NCBI RefSeq assembly: GCF_905475395.1
Contig: NC_058337.1
Coordinates: forward strand, 103,410,368 to 103,474,367
DNA: 64,000 bases
Reading direction: 5' to 3'
Source: Chrysoperla carnea
Taxonomy: Eukaryota > Arthropoda > Insecta > Neuroptera > Chrysopidae
The position numbers and the translations under genes are program-made. The notes beneath the pieces are model-generated. The model did not search any database. It saw only the letters and a program-made list of their open reading frames with translations, and was not told the DNA's origin. Each line of letters opens with the position of its first letter. Within the stretch, counting starts at the first letter, position 1. Shown piece after piece: positions 1 through 11,800 of this stretch.

Positions 1-396
1 GTTATGTTAATTATGTTTTTAATTCAAAAGCGCGCTGTTAGAGCTATAATGAATGTGGGCCCCAGAACTTCATGTAAACATTTATTCAAAGATCTACACA
101 TACTAATGGTTTACGATATATATGTCTTTGAATGTGCTATGTTCAGGAGAAAATACTCAGAGCATTTTTCAGAAAATCTGGTTCAACATACACACAACAC
201 ACGGGTAAAAAGTCTGTTCAAAATCAATCAAGGCCAGACAACAAAAATGTTTAACGGACCCTATAACTCGATTATAAGAATTTTTAATAATTTACCAAGG
301 GACATTATTGAATCCAAAAGTATGCCAAAGTTCAAAAATAAACTGAGAACGCTTCTGTTGAAAATCAATGCATACAGTATGAAAGACTTCTTTTAG
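1..396 (+). pseudogene. 3' end of a non-LTR retrotransposon ORF2 (reverse transcriptase C-terminal region)
   Basis: An open frame enters from the left edge and stops at 394-396. It encodes about 131 residues. The order of motifs is that of the post-RT region of Jockey/CR1-type insect LINEs: IQKRAVRAI near the start, then a PRTSC-LFKDL-I block, then HNTR in the middle, then FNNLPRDI, and a final KFKNKLRTLLL segment. No reverse-transcriptase catalytic block is in view, because it would lie left of the window. An (ATT)n run at about 484-506 may be part of the 3' tail. Clade assignment is a guess. The visible part is not interrupted, so the element may be fairly young or intact upstream. Confidence 0.75.
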
Positions 397-1073
397 TGGT
401 ATAGAAAATTTAGTATATCATTAAAGTTTTTATTTTTTATATAAGATTGTACTATATATGTATTTTTATTTTTGTACTATATAATTATTATTATTATTAT
501 TATTATGGTATTCTAAATAACCAAGTCAGTTGAATTTGACATTTGTTTATGAAAAGTGACTACAATTTTAATGCCCTCTATTATTTTTATAGCTCTATGA
601 TACCATATATTTTGTTACAAAAAGATGACTGTACATAAATTATATACATATACATATACGCCATATACATTACATACATATAGCTATGTAGTACACATAA
701 CACATGTAAAAATAAATACGGTTTGAAACGTAATTAAAAAAAAAAAATTAATATTTGATCCGTAATTAACAGTTTACGTTTCGATTATAGTTTATAATTT
801 ATAGTTGATATAATTGGTGTGACCTATCTATAATATAAAGATAATCATAGAAAATATATAATAAAATACATAAATAATAACAAACGAACGTAAGTAGAAA
901 CAAATAGAATAGGTATTTTATCTATGACATAATTTTTATTATTTTTGATTGTTTTTTAAATTTAAAAATTATTTACTCATATAGTTAAATATAATGAATA
1001 ATTATTATATGGATTATTTATTTAAAAAAATGTTATTTTTATTAAATACAGATACAGATACGGGATACAAGTA
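397..1073. other. AT-rich spacer upstream of the ZAD zinc-finger gene
   Basis: This spacer holds the (ATT)n tract at 484-506, several ATATAC runs near 640-690 and long A/T runs. No coding segment is visible. The promoter of the following gene should lie here, but no recognisable core element stands out. Confidence 0.5.
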
Positions 1074-4000
1074 ATGGCATATCAAAAATTACAAGTATCA
1101 ATATTAAATTTTAAAGAGATATGTAGAACATGTTCGTGTCGCGGTGAACTAATACCCATATTCGAAGAGACTGGACAAGATTATAATATTAAAGATTTAT
1201 TATCGCAGGTTTCAGAGGATGTTGAGGTAATCAATGGTTTATATAAAATATACATAACCTTGTTTATGAGTAGTCCGCTAAATTATAAACAGATAAAACC
1301 ATGGAAAAATAATTTTAAATGTTGAATGATGAGTATTGCCAACAACCCTGTTTTTATAATCAACCGACAACTTTTAACTTTTTGATATCGTAAAACTTCT
1401 AAGTTTTCTATTAGTATAAACTAAATTTATTTGAAATGTCTGTGGAAATCACTTTATAAAAACGAGTAAATGGCTTGAAATAAATATTTTTTGTTGTTGA
1501 TTAAAACAATAGATTTTGGTATATACAGGCTACTTAAACAATTAATCACTCTAATTTTTAAATATATTTTTTGTTATTGAAAGTACGTTTAAATTTGTTG
1601 AACCACCTGTATATTAAGCCAATGTTACACAAATAGGTATTTGAAGCGTTATCATGGAAACGAATGTGTCAATAAACACAAAATTAAACATTGCCCCCTC
1701 CCCCTCTCTTCAATAATCTGTCGTGTACATTAATACGATAATTGTCCGTTATCGATTTCAATGTATCTTTCGTTAAAATTCTAAAATAAAAATTAAAATC
1801 AATTGATAAACATGAAAGAAGCAATTAAATAACTGTATCCATCTTTTTATTGCAATCCAATTTTGATATGGAGCCTCTATGGCAGTCGCAAGCTATGACG
1901 TCATCACGTGCTATTTTCGTCTCTTTATATTTGTACATTTGAATCCTTCATATTTTCGTAGTTTTTTATGTTACATTTTGTAACGTTTTTAATATGTCTT
2001 TTCCTGAATACATAAAATTTTATAGGACACAGCAAGTTTTGCACTAACTTAATCGACAAAACTGAAAGATTAAAATATAAGAATAAAATATAAGCCTTCC
2101 TATAATTTCCCTCAATAAATGTACGAAATGCTATTAAAAAAAATCTAAAGCTGTGTCCATTTCTCAATCACAAAAAATTGTACTTTCTCTTCTTCTAAAT
2201 GATAAAAAATATTTAGATTATTTTTATCTCCTATAAATGAAATATATCAGAGTATATTAAGTTTAGTCCCAAGTTTGTAATCTTTAGAAATATTGATTCT
2301 ACAAACAAAATTTTGGTGTATGTGTTCATAAAATCACCTAATTAGTCCACTTTCGTTTGCCCGTCTGTCTGTCCCTCCATCCGTGCACGGCGAGCTGAAA
2401 TTTTTATAGGGCACTTATGACGTAAAAAGTAAGTTTGTGTTCGTAAATGAGCAACTTAGGTCAATTGGGTCTTGGACCTGTGTGACCCATCTTATAAAAC
2501 GAGAAAGAAAAAGAAAAAATGTTTCTTATTTTAAAATAAACAATTTTGTTAGAAATATTTTTTCGTAAATATCTTTGTTTTACCGTGAGGATAATAAGGG
2601 ATAAACTTAACTTTCAATTTTCTCAAAATCTATAAAGGATAGAGAGTTGAAAATTGGTAGTTTCAAATGGTGAGTCTATGATTCTAATTTTATATTAAAC
2701 TCATCGGATAATATTAAGGGGTTGAAAGAGGTCAATTTTTAGATTTCAAAAAATGAATAACAAATAACAAATAAAACGAGAACTGACATTCAACACTGGC
2801 TATTTAGGGTATTTTAACAATTAACTCAGTCAATTAATTATATTCACTTGTTAATATTTTTATTTTTAGGTAGTAGAAGAAGATAATTTACCGCAACATA
2901 TTTGTCAAAAATGTTTAAATAAATTAATCAATGCATACGATTATAAATGTTTAGTTGAGAAAACATTTAAAAAATTAAAATCATTAGCAAATAGTGAATT
3001 TATGCCTGTTGTTATTGAAAGTATTATACCAATAACAAATGATGAAGAAGTAATTGAAATTGATAATGATAATGGAAATGACGATGATGATGAATCGGAA
3101 TCAACAAATAATAAAAAATTATCATACATTAAAATAAAACATGTTAATGATTTATTATCAAATGAACAGCAACAATTAAACAGCAACGTAAAATTATCAC
3201 CATCAGCATCATCATTAGTATCATCATCATCAATGAACAATAATGATAATGAAGCATTTTACGAACAACAATACAATATGATTGAAAATGAAGAAGATCA
3301 AGAACAATACGATAATGGTAATGAGTACAAATATGAAACTATACATGAAATTGAAGATGGTGAAATTGATATCGAAGATGGTACAGTTATACAAATATTA
3401 CGATCAGCAAATGATAATGATGACGATGAAAATGATCATGATGAACAATTATTACATATCAAAGAAGAAAATGTTGATGATAATGATGAATATAAACAAG
3501 AGAATACAATAATCATAAAATCATTTAATAAAAATAAATTAACACAAAATGATAATGATAATATATGTGTTTGTTCAATATGTGGTAAAATATTTAATAT
3601 ACAACACAATTTAAATAAACATATTAAATTAAAACATTCATCACATGATATGATGAATGATAATGATAATACATTATCATCAACATTAATATTATATTGT
3701 AATAAATGTAATAAATCATTTATGAATATTAATGAATATAATAAACATAGAATATTAGAACATGATAATGTTAAAATGATCAACAATGATAATACTGATA
3801 ATGATCAACAACACTATATATGTACAATATGTGATCGTACATTTATATCAAAACATGGTTTATCAATACATCAAGCGTTTCATATGAACAAAGCGATGAT
3901 TATCAATGATAATACAACAACAAATGATATTGAGAATGATAATAATGATGATAATAAAGCAACAAGTCCATCAGTTTATAAATGTTTACAATGTAATAAA

Positions 4001-4480
4001 ATATTTTGTACACAAAAACAATTACGTAATCATAAAAAAAGTCATGGTAGTAAAATGTATGAATGTACGATTTGTTCAAAAACATTTTCAATTAAAGCAC
4101 GATTACAAATTCATTTACGTACACATACTGGGGAAAAACCATACGAATGTCCGACATGTTTTAAACGTTTCGGGAATACAACATCGTTGCGTATACATGA
4201 TTTAATACATTCTGGTGCACGACCACACTATTGTAATATTTGTACACGTCGATTTAAACAACATTCACATTTAAAGAATCATTTGTTAACACATACGGGG
4301 TTACGTCCATTTAAATGTTCGATATGTAATAAAACATTTGTGTTTAAAGGTAATTTAACGGTACATGAAAGAATGCATACGGGTGTTACACCGTATGTAT
4401 GTAATATATGTAATAAAGGTTTTTATGATTCAAGTCGAATGAAAAAACATCGTAAAATACATGAAAATAATAAAGCATAA
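1074..4480 (+). CDS. ZAD-type C2H2 zinc-finger protein
   Basis: Two exons, 1074-1226 and 2870-4480, join in phase 0 and encode 587 residues. The exon 1 donor is GAG|GTAATC and the exon 2 acceptor is TTTTTAG|GTAGTA. The N-terminus looks like a ZAD domain: CRTC at residues 18-21 and CQKC at 63-66, with the intron inside the domain. A long acidic, Asn/Asp/Ser-rich linker (about 96-280) follows. Nine C2H2 fingers occupy about 286 to the end. The first three are separated by Asn/Asp-rich spacers and the last five are close-set with TGEKP-like linkers. ZAD domains mediate dimerisation and the fingers bind DNA, so this is probably a nuclear transcription factor. Insect ZAD genes are a large, fast-evolving family and I cannot assign an orthologue. 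An unspliced reading of exon 1 stops soon after the donor, which supports the intron. Confidence 0.87.
2241..2869 (+). repeat. Dispersed repeat family B, copy 1 (intron of the ZAD gene)
   Basis: The copy begins near the block TATATTAAGTTTAGTCCCAA and contains a GTCTGTCTGTCC stretch, the block GGTCAATTGGGTCTTGG, a TACCGTGAGG block and an end near TTAACTCAGTCAATT. The same blocks, in the same order, recur at 22467-23077, about 31080-31500, 36425-36942 and partly at 62571-62790. No protein is encoded, so this is probably a non-autonomous element of unknown class. Its 3' end coincides with the acceptor of the following exon. Confidence 0.8.
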
Positions 4481-4778
4481 TTGTTTATTATTATTAATTA
4501 ATTAATTTTCAATCTTGTTTGTAAAATTGTAACATATAGTTATTATTAAAAATTGTTCATTATTGATTTATTTTAAATTCGTTTTTTCTTTTGGGACCAC
4601 ACGGGAAGAACCAGCTTTCAAATAGATTAAGAATCATCAAAATCGGTTCACCCAGTCAAAAGTTCTGAGGTAACAAATATATAAAACAAAAATAGAGTCG
4701 AATTGAGAACCTCCTTTTTTTTGGATTGAAGTCGGTTAAAAATCAGTCGGCGCTCTACAATAAAATTAGGTACATTTT

Positions 4779-5130
4779 TAACTTCCCACTATAGGAAGTT
4801 ATTGTAATGGGTACGATTTACGAAATCGAAATTTTCATATCTTTACGTTTCATGGTTAGGGCAAGGCATTACGTACGTACGTGCGTATCGACTTCGTTGA
4901 GGTATCCATCGATACGTATTAAAAGCAATGTGATCCGAAAATAATTTCGTAACATTCGATCCACCCATTTCGAGTCGGGCGAAAAAAATATGATATCGAG
5001 TTCGTTGAGGTGACGATCGAAGCGTATTAACGGCAATATGATCCGAAAAGAATTTCATAACATTCGATTGAGTCGGTCGAGTTTTTATTTTTTTAAATTG
5101 TTTATAACAGTTTATTATGCTGGGAAGTTA
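4779..5130. mobile_element. Small inverted-repeat element with an internal tandem duplication
   Basis: The segment is bounded by a 10-bp inverted repeat, TAACTTCCCA at 4779-4788 and its complement at 5121-5130. Inside are two diverged copies of a unit of about 100 bp (about 4886-4993 and 4994-5086). Both share TTCGTTGAGG, CGTATTAA and TGATCCGAAAA blocks. No clear target duplication is seen, so the mechanism of insertion is unknown. Confidence 0.5.
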
Positions 5131-7799
5131 TCCGTGTAGACCTCAAAGGTCGCACCAAACTCTATCCACGGCTGGTTAAATATCAAATTAGACTACACAG
5201 TAATGTGCACGCACTAACTTGCAGCAGCAAGCTATCTTTGAATTCACCGCGTGTGTTTATTATTGGAATATAAATTTAATGTTTGAAGTAATAAGATCTA
5301 AATTGGCTTGTACATCACAAGTCACAAGGGAATTATATCAAGCTATATGAGGGGGAACTTTGTAAACAACGTTATTGCCTTGTAAAATTTTTGTAAAGTA
5401 CTTTTCAAAACTGTCTAATTACGTATGGTATGTATAGGTGTGTATGTAGGTATAAGGTGATCGGCTGGCGCTCCCAAGACTCTGCACCCGGATAAAGACG
5501 CACTCCCAAGTAAAGATCTATATTCAATCGCTGAAAAAAGAAACAAAGGTTTTTTTTTGTTTTAAAATTTAGTCAATAAATATGGAATTATTTCTTTAGC
5601 TTTTATTTTCATTTGCAAAAATTATACAATAGCAGCTATTGTAATCAAATCGTGCCTTAAATGTTTGCGTTTCAATATGCAATTTATATTTCCTCTATTT
5701 TATTTATTTTTTTGATACCCTAAAAAATAGAAGGTTGCAAATTGGTACTTAAATTGAGAAGTTAAGAAGGGGGGACTTGGTTTAGAAATTCGATATTTCG
5801 AAAAGTGATTTTCTGAAACTATTGAATTGAACATTTTAGTAATAATAATTAAAGAGCGTGGAGATTCTTATGTCCGATATACTATCTGTATGATGACATT
5901 ACAAAAGAAAATTTTAATTTGAAGTTAATTTAAAAACAAAAATAAATTTAGAATTTGCTTATTTTAACATATAAGTCTTTGATTTATCCTGATTCGTTAT
6001 CCTTTGAAAAGTGCGAATTTTATAGTTATTTTTGATTTGTAATGGTGTCGATGTGAAGAGCGGGAATTTATATTACTGATTTATTTTGAAGTATGCAATA
6101 AAGCCAATAAAACATAGGTCCATAGGTTCGTTAAAACACCAAGCACAGCAAATATCGTACTTAATTAAATCTAGCTATTATAGCAATTTAGTGCTTAGTA
6201 ATTTGACTACGTATATAAAAAATATGTTTAAAAATCTTTTAACGTATACTGTTTTGTGTATAAATGTAATGAATGGTACAAATAAATGAAAATTTCTAAA
6301 ATATATGTTTTAGTTTTCCTCATAAAATTTTCATAATTGCCTCCTGAACAGAACTTTTAAATAAATGTTAAAATTAAGTGTTATATTTATTGATATTTTT
6401 ATATTTTATGAAACAAAATTATTTATTAAATTTTAAAAACTAGATTGATAAGTGTTTGTGTAATTTTGGTGTAATTATTAAAATATTTTTCTATAATTGA
6501 AATAAAATTAATAATAATTAGTGTCTGTTTTTGTATAAAATATAGATTTATAATAAGTAATATTATTTTATTTAAATGTAAGTTAAATTTTTTTATTTAT
6601 TATAATATAGGTTAGTAAAATGGAGGGAAACTGTTCATGTTCATTTTTAAATGGACAAAAAAAAATCAAACGGTGCCAAACAATTAACATACGTTGAAGT
6701 GTCGTCTAACCTCACTTATTACAGTATAATTTTATTATTATTTATGTTTTTATTTTTTTTTTTTTATATTTAGATTGAGATTATACATTTACATAAATTC
6801 AAAATGAAAATAAACAATTTGTGTTTTTAATTTGACAAGTAATATCATATTTGTTATTAATTATTTGCTTCTAATTTACAGAAAGTTAATTAAGTTCAAT
6901 AATTATTTTGTTTTCAAATTTATCTGATCCAAGAATCGATTGTAAGGATGATATCCCGTTTTCGTATGGGATAAAATGTAATGAATATTTTCGAATTATA
7001 TGACAACTTATTGCAGAGCCTTCATAGAGGAGTTTCTTTTGTGAAATTTCGTTCTTCTTAACTATCCTAATATGAGATTTATTGCAAACTTTGGTGAATT
7101 ACATTTTGATCTTTATTCATTTATCTAAATCGGTGATTTTACTATACAGAAATTCTTTTTCTGTACGAAAAATTTGAATTCTTAAAGAATTTGTCGAAAT
7201 ATAACAAAAAGTGGGAATACCTTTTTAATATCTCGCTTAATTTTCAAAATATTCAAGCCAAATCAAAGTTATGGTAGCATTCATGTTCTTTGAAAGTACC
7301 AAAGAATTTTGATAAACTTATGTAACCACGGAAACATAGTTTAACAATCGTTTTGTTAACAGGACGAATCATTTTCACAAAAAAGCTAACAATTTTTACT
7401 GTAAGTATCGAAATAAATGATTATTTCGGACAAATTTTATTTGAAAATATTTACGATAAACCTCATTTTAAGATATTTAAGAAAACTATAATTTTCACGA
7501 CTTTAACTCGAAACCACACTTTCCACCCTGTGCGAAAATAGGACATCGTTAGATCGATTTTTGATGATTTAATAACGTTTTGTTAAATTCGATAAATTGG
7601 CTGTTTGATAACTACAATAATGTCTATTAAAATAATCGTATTCGCGTTAATTTGAATAAGTTAAAGAAATAAACAAAAATTAATATGAAAATTATCGAGA
7701 ATTAAAATTTTGGGTTTTGTGTAAAAATTAAAAGCCTTAGAGTCCTCACTTTTTGTGTTTTCTGAGCTACGACTTAATAAGAGTGTGAAAAACAGTTTT

Positions 7800-8275
7800 T
7801 ATAGTTAAAATGAATCATATCAGAATCATAATAACGAAATCGTAAAATCATTTTAGTACAACATTGTTCTGGAAATTTTAGATTACAAGTTCGAAAATAA
7901 AAGGATCAATAGCTGGATTTCAGATATTTTCTAGGGCATGAAATTCTGCGCCGATACCAATCTTTCATTAATTTGAAATTAAAATTCCATGAATTAACAA
8001 TAACCATACAGTCGCATTAAAATGTTCTTTCTAGATGCTGTTATCGTAATCTACGTCATTAGTGCGTGACTAACGTGTATATTTTTCTTCGAAAAATTCT
8101 TTTATATGATCATTCAGACTTTGATGCGATAAGAATGGAAAATCGAAATTAAACGCGTGTGAAAAATTCGAAATTCCGCAATTTTCTGAAACTTTGGATA
8201 CGTCGTAGAGGGTGAAAGTAAACGTCGACATCAATCATAAATGAATTAATTTTTTGAATCATGGATATCATTTTT
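7800..8275 (+). repeat. Dispersed repeat family G, copy 1
   Basis: This stretch aligns by eye with 41290-41725 in the same orientation. Shared blocks in order are CGTAAAATCATTTT, AATTCTGCG, CATGAATTAACA-like, GCATTAAAATGTTCTTTCTA, GCGTGACTAACG and a TTTCTGAAACTT-like block. No coding potential is seen. Confidence 0.6.
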
Positions 8276-8439
8276 CTCTTTCTAAGTATACGTCAAAAAC
8301 GAATGTATATTAATTTTTGCAAATTTTCGATACCCCCTGGTGAATATTATTAGTCTTCTAGAACACAGTCGAGGAGGGTGTTGGGACTTTTGACTGAACT
8401 ACCACCTTCATAACATAGGGATCTCTGATGACCCCACTT

Positions 8440-8620
8440 GACGGACCTGTATTTAGGACGATGGAAGCTCTTTACATGTTATTTGCACCTGCAGAAATCT
8501 GCAAGGCGTCAGATTCGGAATGTTTGGGTCCGAAATCTTGGATCAATCCTGGGAGAGATCCCGATGGAGAAGTTTGGGCTTTCTGCGTGTCGTCTGGCAT
8601 CGACAGAATCCTATAGCTTC
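8440..8620 (+). repeat. Dispersed repeat family F, copy 1 (relatively GC-rich)
   Basis: The segment is clearly homologous to the reverse complement of about 49957-50135. Shared blocks are GGACGATG, TTATTTGCACCTGCAGAAA and GGCGTCAGATT. A weaker match lies at about 19430-19545. It is less AT-rich than its surroundings. Open frames across it are short and not conserved between copies, so I do not call a gene. Confidence 0.65.
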
Positions 8621-8818
8621 ATCTGCTTAAACAATTTTTTTTACCCAGAGACGTCATGCCTTCGGTTGGCAGGTTGTTCTCGAAGGTGGGCACGGAGGAA
8701 TTCTTGGTCTAGGTGCTAGTGCTCATTTTGCGCTACCTCTTTTATGTTTTATTATTTATTATCCATTAGTCATCATCTTTTTGTTTTAATATTTCAGATT
8801 TCAAACTGGAGGTAAATA

Positions 8819-11800
8819 ATGAATATTGTTATGAACAGTGATAATAATGATAACTCTAATAAGGATATGGAAGATTTTGAGGAGAGTTTTAGAACAAGTA
8901 AAATAACACGAACACAAACACCGAAACAATATTTTAATAAAAATAATAGAAGACAAATAAAAAAGAATAAAAAATATAATAATAAATTAAATGATAATAA
9001 TTCGGATATTGATAATGACGCTGATAATGATGTTAGTTCATCATCGGTTGTAATTACATCATTAATTGATGAAGATGATAATAATGATTCAAAAACAAGC
9101 AAATCATTAGCATCTAAACAACCTGGAAATGATAATAATATTTTGGCAACATTCAATAATGAAAATAATGCTTATGAAGTACAATCTCCGATTGTTGATA
9201 GCACCCAACAGCAACAACATGAATTTTTAATTGATAATAGTGACATTAAAGAAGAGAAAATTGAAAAAGAAGACCTACAAAATGACGGTATTTAATTTTA
9301 TACATCTATCCTAATACTAGCTGATTTTTTTGGCCAATATTACTCTATATATCAAATTCAGAAACCCAATTCATTACTTCTCTTATTAACTACAGAAAAA
9401 ATATATAACGGATGTTAGATTAACAGAATGTGCGAACGCTTTTTTATCTGCTGTACAAATCTTTTTTCTCAAAAAAAATCCGAAAGAAAATTGTAAAAAT
9501 TATGTTTCCCGATTTGGTTAAAAATCATTTTCTAAAGTAATTTTTTGTTTAATAGAATATACAACAATATTAGTAAAACAAGAAGATACGTTTAAAAATG
9601 AAAATGATCAAATAAATGATATTAAATGGAACATTGGTGATATAATATGGGCTAGAGTGGGTAAACATCCATTATGGCCATCTATGATTGATATTGATCC
9701 ACATCTGAATACATTTATTAAAATTAAAAATGGTAAAAATTTTAAACAAGTTATTGACTTACATGTACGATTCTTTGGTGATTGTGGACGTCGATCATGG
9801 GTACCAGCTAGTTCTACTGTCATATTTAATGGTAAAAAAGAATATGATAATTTATTAAATGATGTCCTATCAAAGGTAAATTTTTAATAATATTTATTTT
9901 ATGATACCCGACCGCTTCGCTGGACAATTTTCAATTCTCACTTATCCTCCTTCCATTAAATTCGAAATACTTTTTATAATGAATCCAAACTATTTAGTCT
10001 TTGATTTTATAATAGAAATTTTCTAACGAAGTTTCAGTATCTTATGCTTTACTCTGATGTTTGAGCTATATTATTGTAAAGTTTCATTAAAATGCATTTA
10101 GCAGTTTTTGCGTGAAAACGTAAGAAACAAAAAGAATCATTCTTGCATTTATGATATATAGTTTCAAAATTCAAATCATACTAAAACTAAAAGTGTGTAT
10201 TTGCTGATTTTTAAATCTCAGCCGCAAAGTTTAAGTTACATTTGATATACTGCAGGTTTATGGGAGATATTCATATCGATCGATAAAGCTTTCCCGTAAA
10301 GTTTGTCGATGGTTACTTGTGGAATAACATCTTTATGCATAAAACCTTCAAATTAATTATTTCATATTTATTTTTATAAAATTCAATTAATTATATTTTT
10401 TATTTATAGACAATTAGTACAAAAAAGCATCGCCTAATAAAAAAAAAATACGGGTTTTTTATAACACCAAAAAATTTAGCTGCGTGGAATCAAGCTGTTC
10501 AAGAAGCTGAAACATTAATGAGTAAAACATTACCAGAACGTTTTGATTTCTTTAAAACAATTATTGAAAATAATTTAAAAAATAAGATTGCTAAATTAAT
10601 GAATGATAAATCAAATAAAAAATTAGATGATAAATCAGTGGATCAATCAATTAATGATAAATCTATTGATAAATCACTGAATGATAATAAATCTAACGTT
10701 AATGTTATTGCCGATAAATCAATTGATAATGATAAATTATATCCAAAAACATCTACACCAAAGAAACAACAAGCACGACTTAATACTGATAATGATAATA
10801 ATTTATTTAAAGTAAAATATAAAATTAATAATAAAAAATTTAATAAAAATACTAAATATCCAAAACGTGAACGTAAACCGGTTGAACGATTACAACTTAT
10901 TAAACAAGAACGAAAACCAAAACAACATGAAATTATTATTATTGATGATGATAACGATGCGGATAATACTGATGCTGATAATGTTGATGATAATATAGAT
11001 AATGATCATGCTGCTGATATAAGTTTAAATAAATTAATAGATAATATAAATGAATCAAATAAAAATAAAAAACATTATTTATTTAATGGTATTAGTAAAG
11101 ATAAAGTGTGTGAAATATGTTTTAAAGGTAAGAATTATTAAAATATTTATTTATGATTAGCTCATAAAGGGCAATTCATTCATTACGTAAGTATTTTGGA
11201 GGGAGGGAGTCTTTTAAAGATCTATTTATGTGCTTATGTGGAGAGAGGAACTACCTGTCAACTTAAGAATTCCATATATGGCCAATTTTCTCAAGTAACA
11301 GTAGCAACTTATAGGAAATGGCCATATCGGAATATTACTTATATGGCATAATAGTGAATATTCATGAAATTTAAATTTGGTTCAAATATTTTTCTTCCGT
11401 AACTTTAATGACTGGACATTTCAACTAAACCATTATTAATATCTTTTTAATTACTTAAAATTAATAAAATTACAAATTCAGTGTGGCCATTTAAAAATTT
11501 ATAAAACGGAAATTCAAATTTTTATACGGACGTGATATCAAAGTACGGGCTTGTCAAATTTGTTGATTTACTGTATGATATTATTTATTTACATTTTATA
11601 TGGTATTTCATTAAATTATACTATTCTACGGCTTTTTATTAGAAAACTTAATAATAACGAGTGTAAATTCTGTGTTGTAAATTCATTTTTTAAAGTGTAA
11701 ATTATACATTGAACTGTCAAAAATTGACAGATACGTACTTATACGTCATCAACAGAGAGCGCCAAAAAACTGCGTTTAAATACTCAAAATTATAATGTAT

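Larger units (their letters stand above)
4481..8818. other. Repeat-rich intergenic spacer between the ZAD gene and the NSD gene
   Basis: About 4.3 kb without a supported gene. A fragment at about 4580-4745 resembles the 3' ends of widespread insect repeats, with an AATCGGTTCACCCAG block and a GAAGTCGGTTAAAAA end. An inverted-repeat element lies at 4779-5130, a family G copy at 7800-8275 and a family F copy at 8440-8620. A CAG|A junction at about 8797-8798, just before the NSD start codon, could be the acceptor of a 5' UTR intron. The rest shows no structure that I can name. Confidence 0.6.

Noticed and set aside
3282-3512. Met/Lys-rich frames overlapping the ZAD gene on both strands
   Set aside because: They are shadows of the GAT/AAT-rich real frame, whose zinc fingers are unambiguous.
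8428-8719. Two overlapping open frames of 62 and 93 codons
   Set aside because: They fall in repeat family F, and the homologous copy at 49957-50135 does not keep either frame open.
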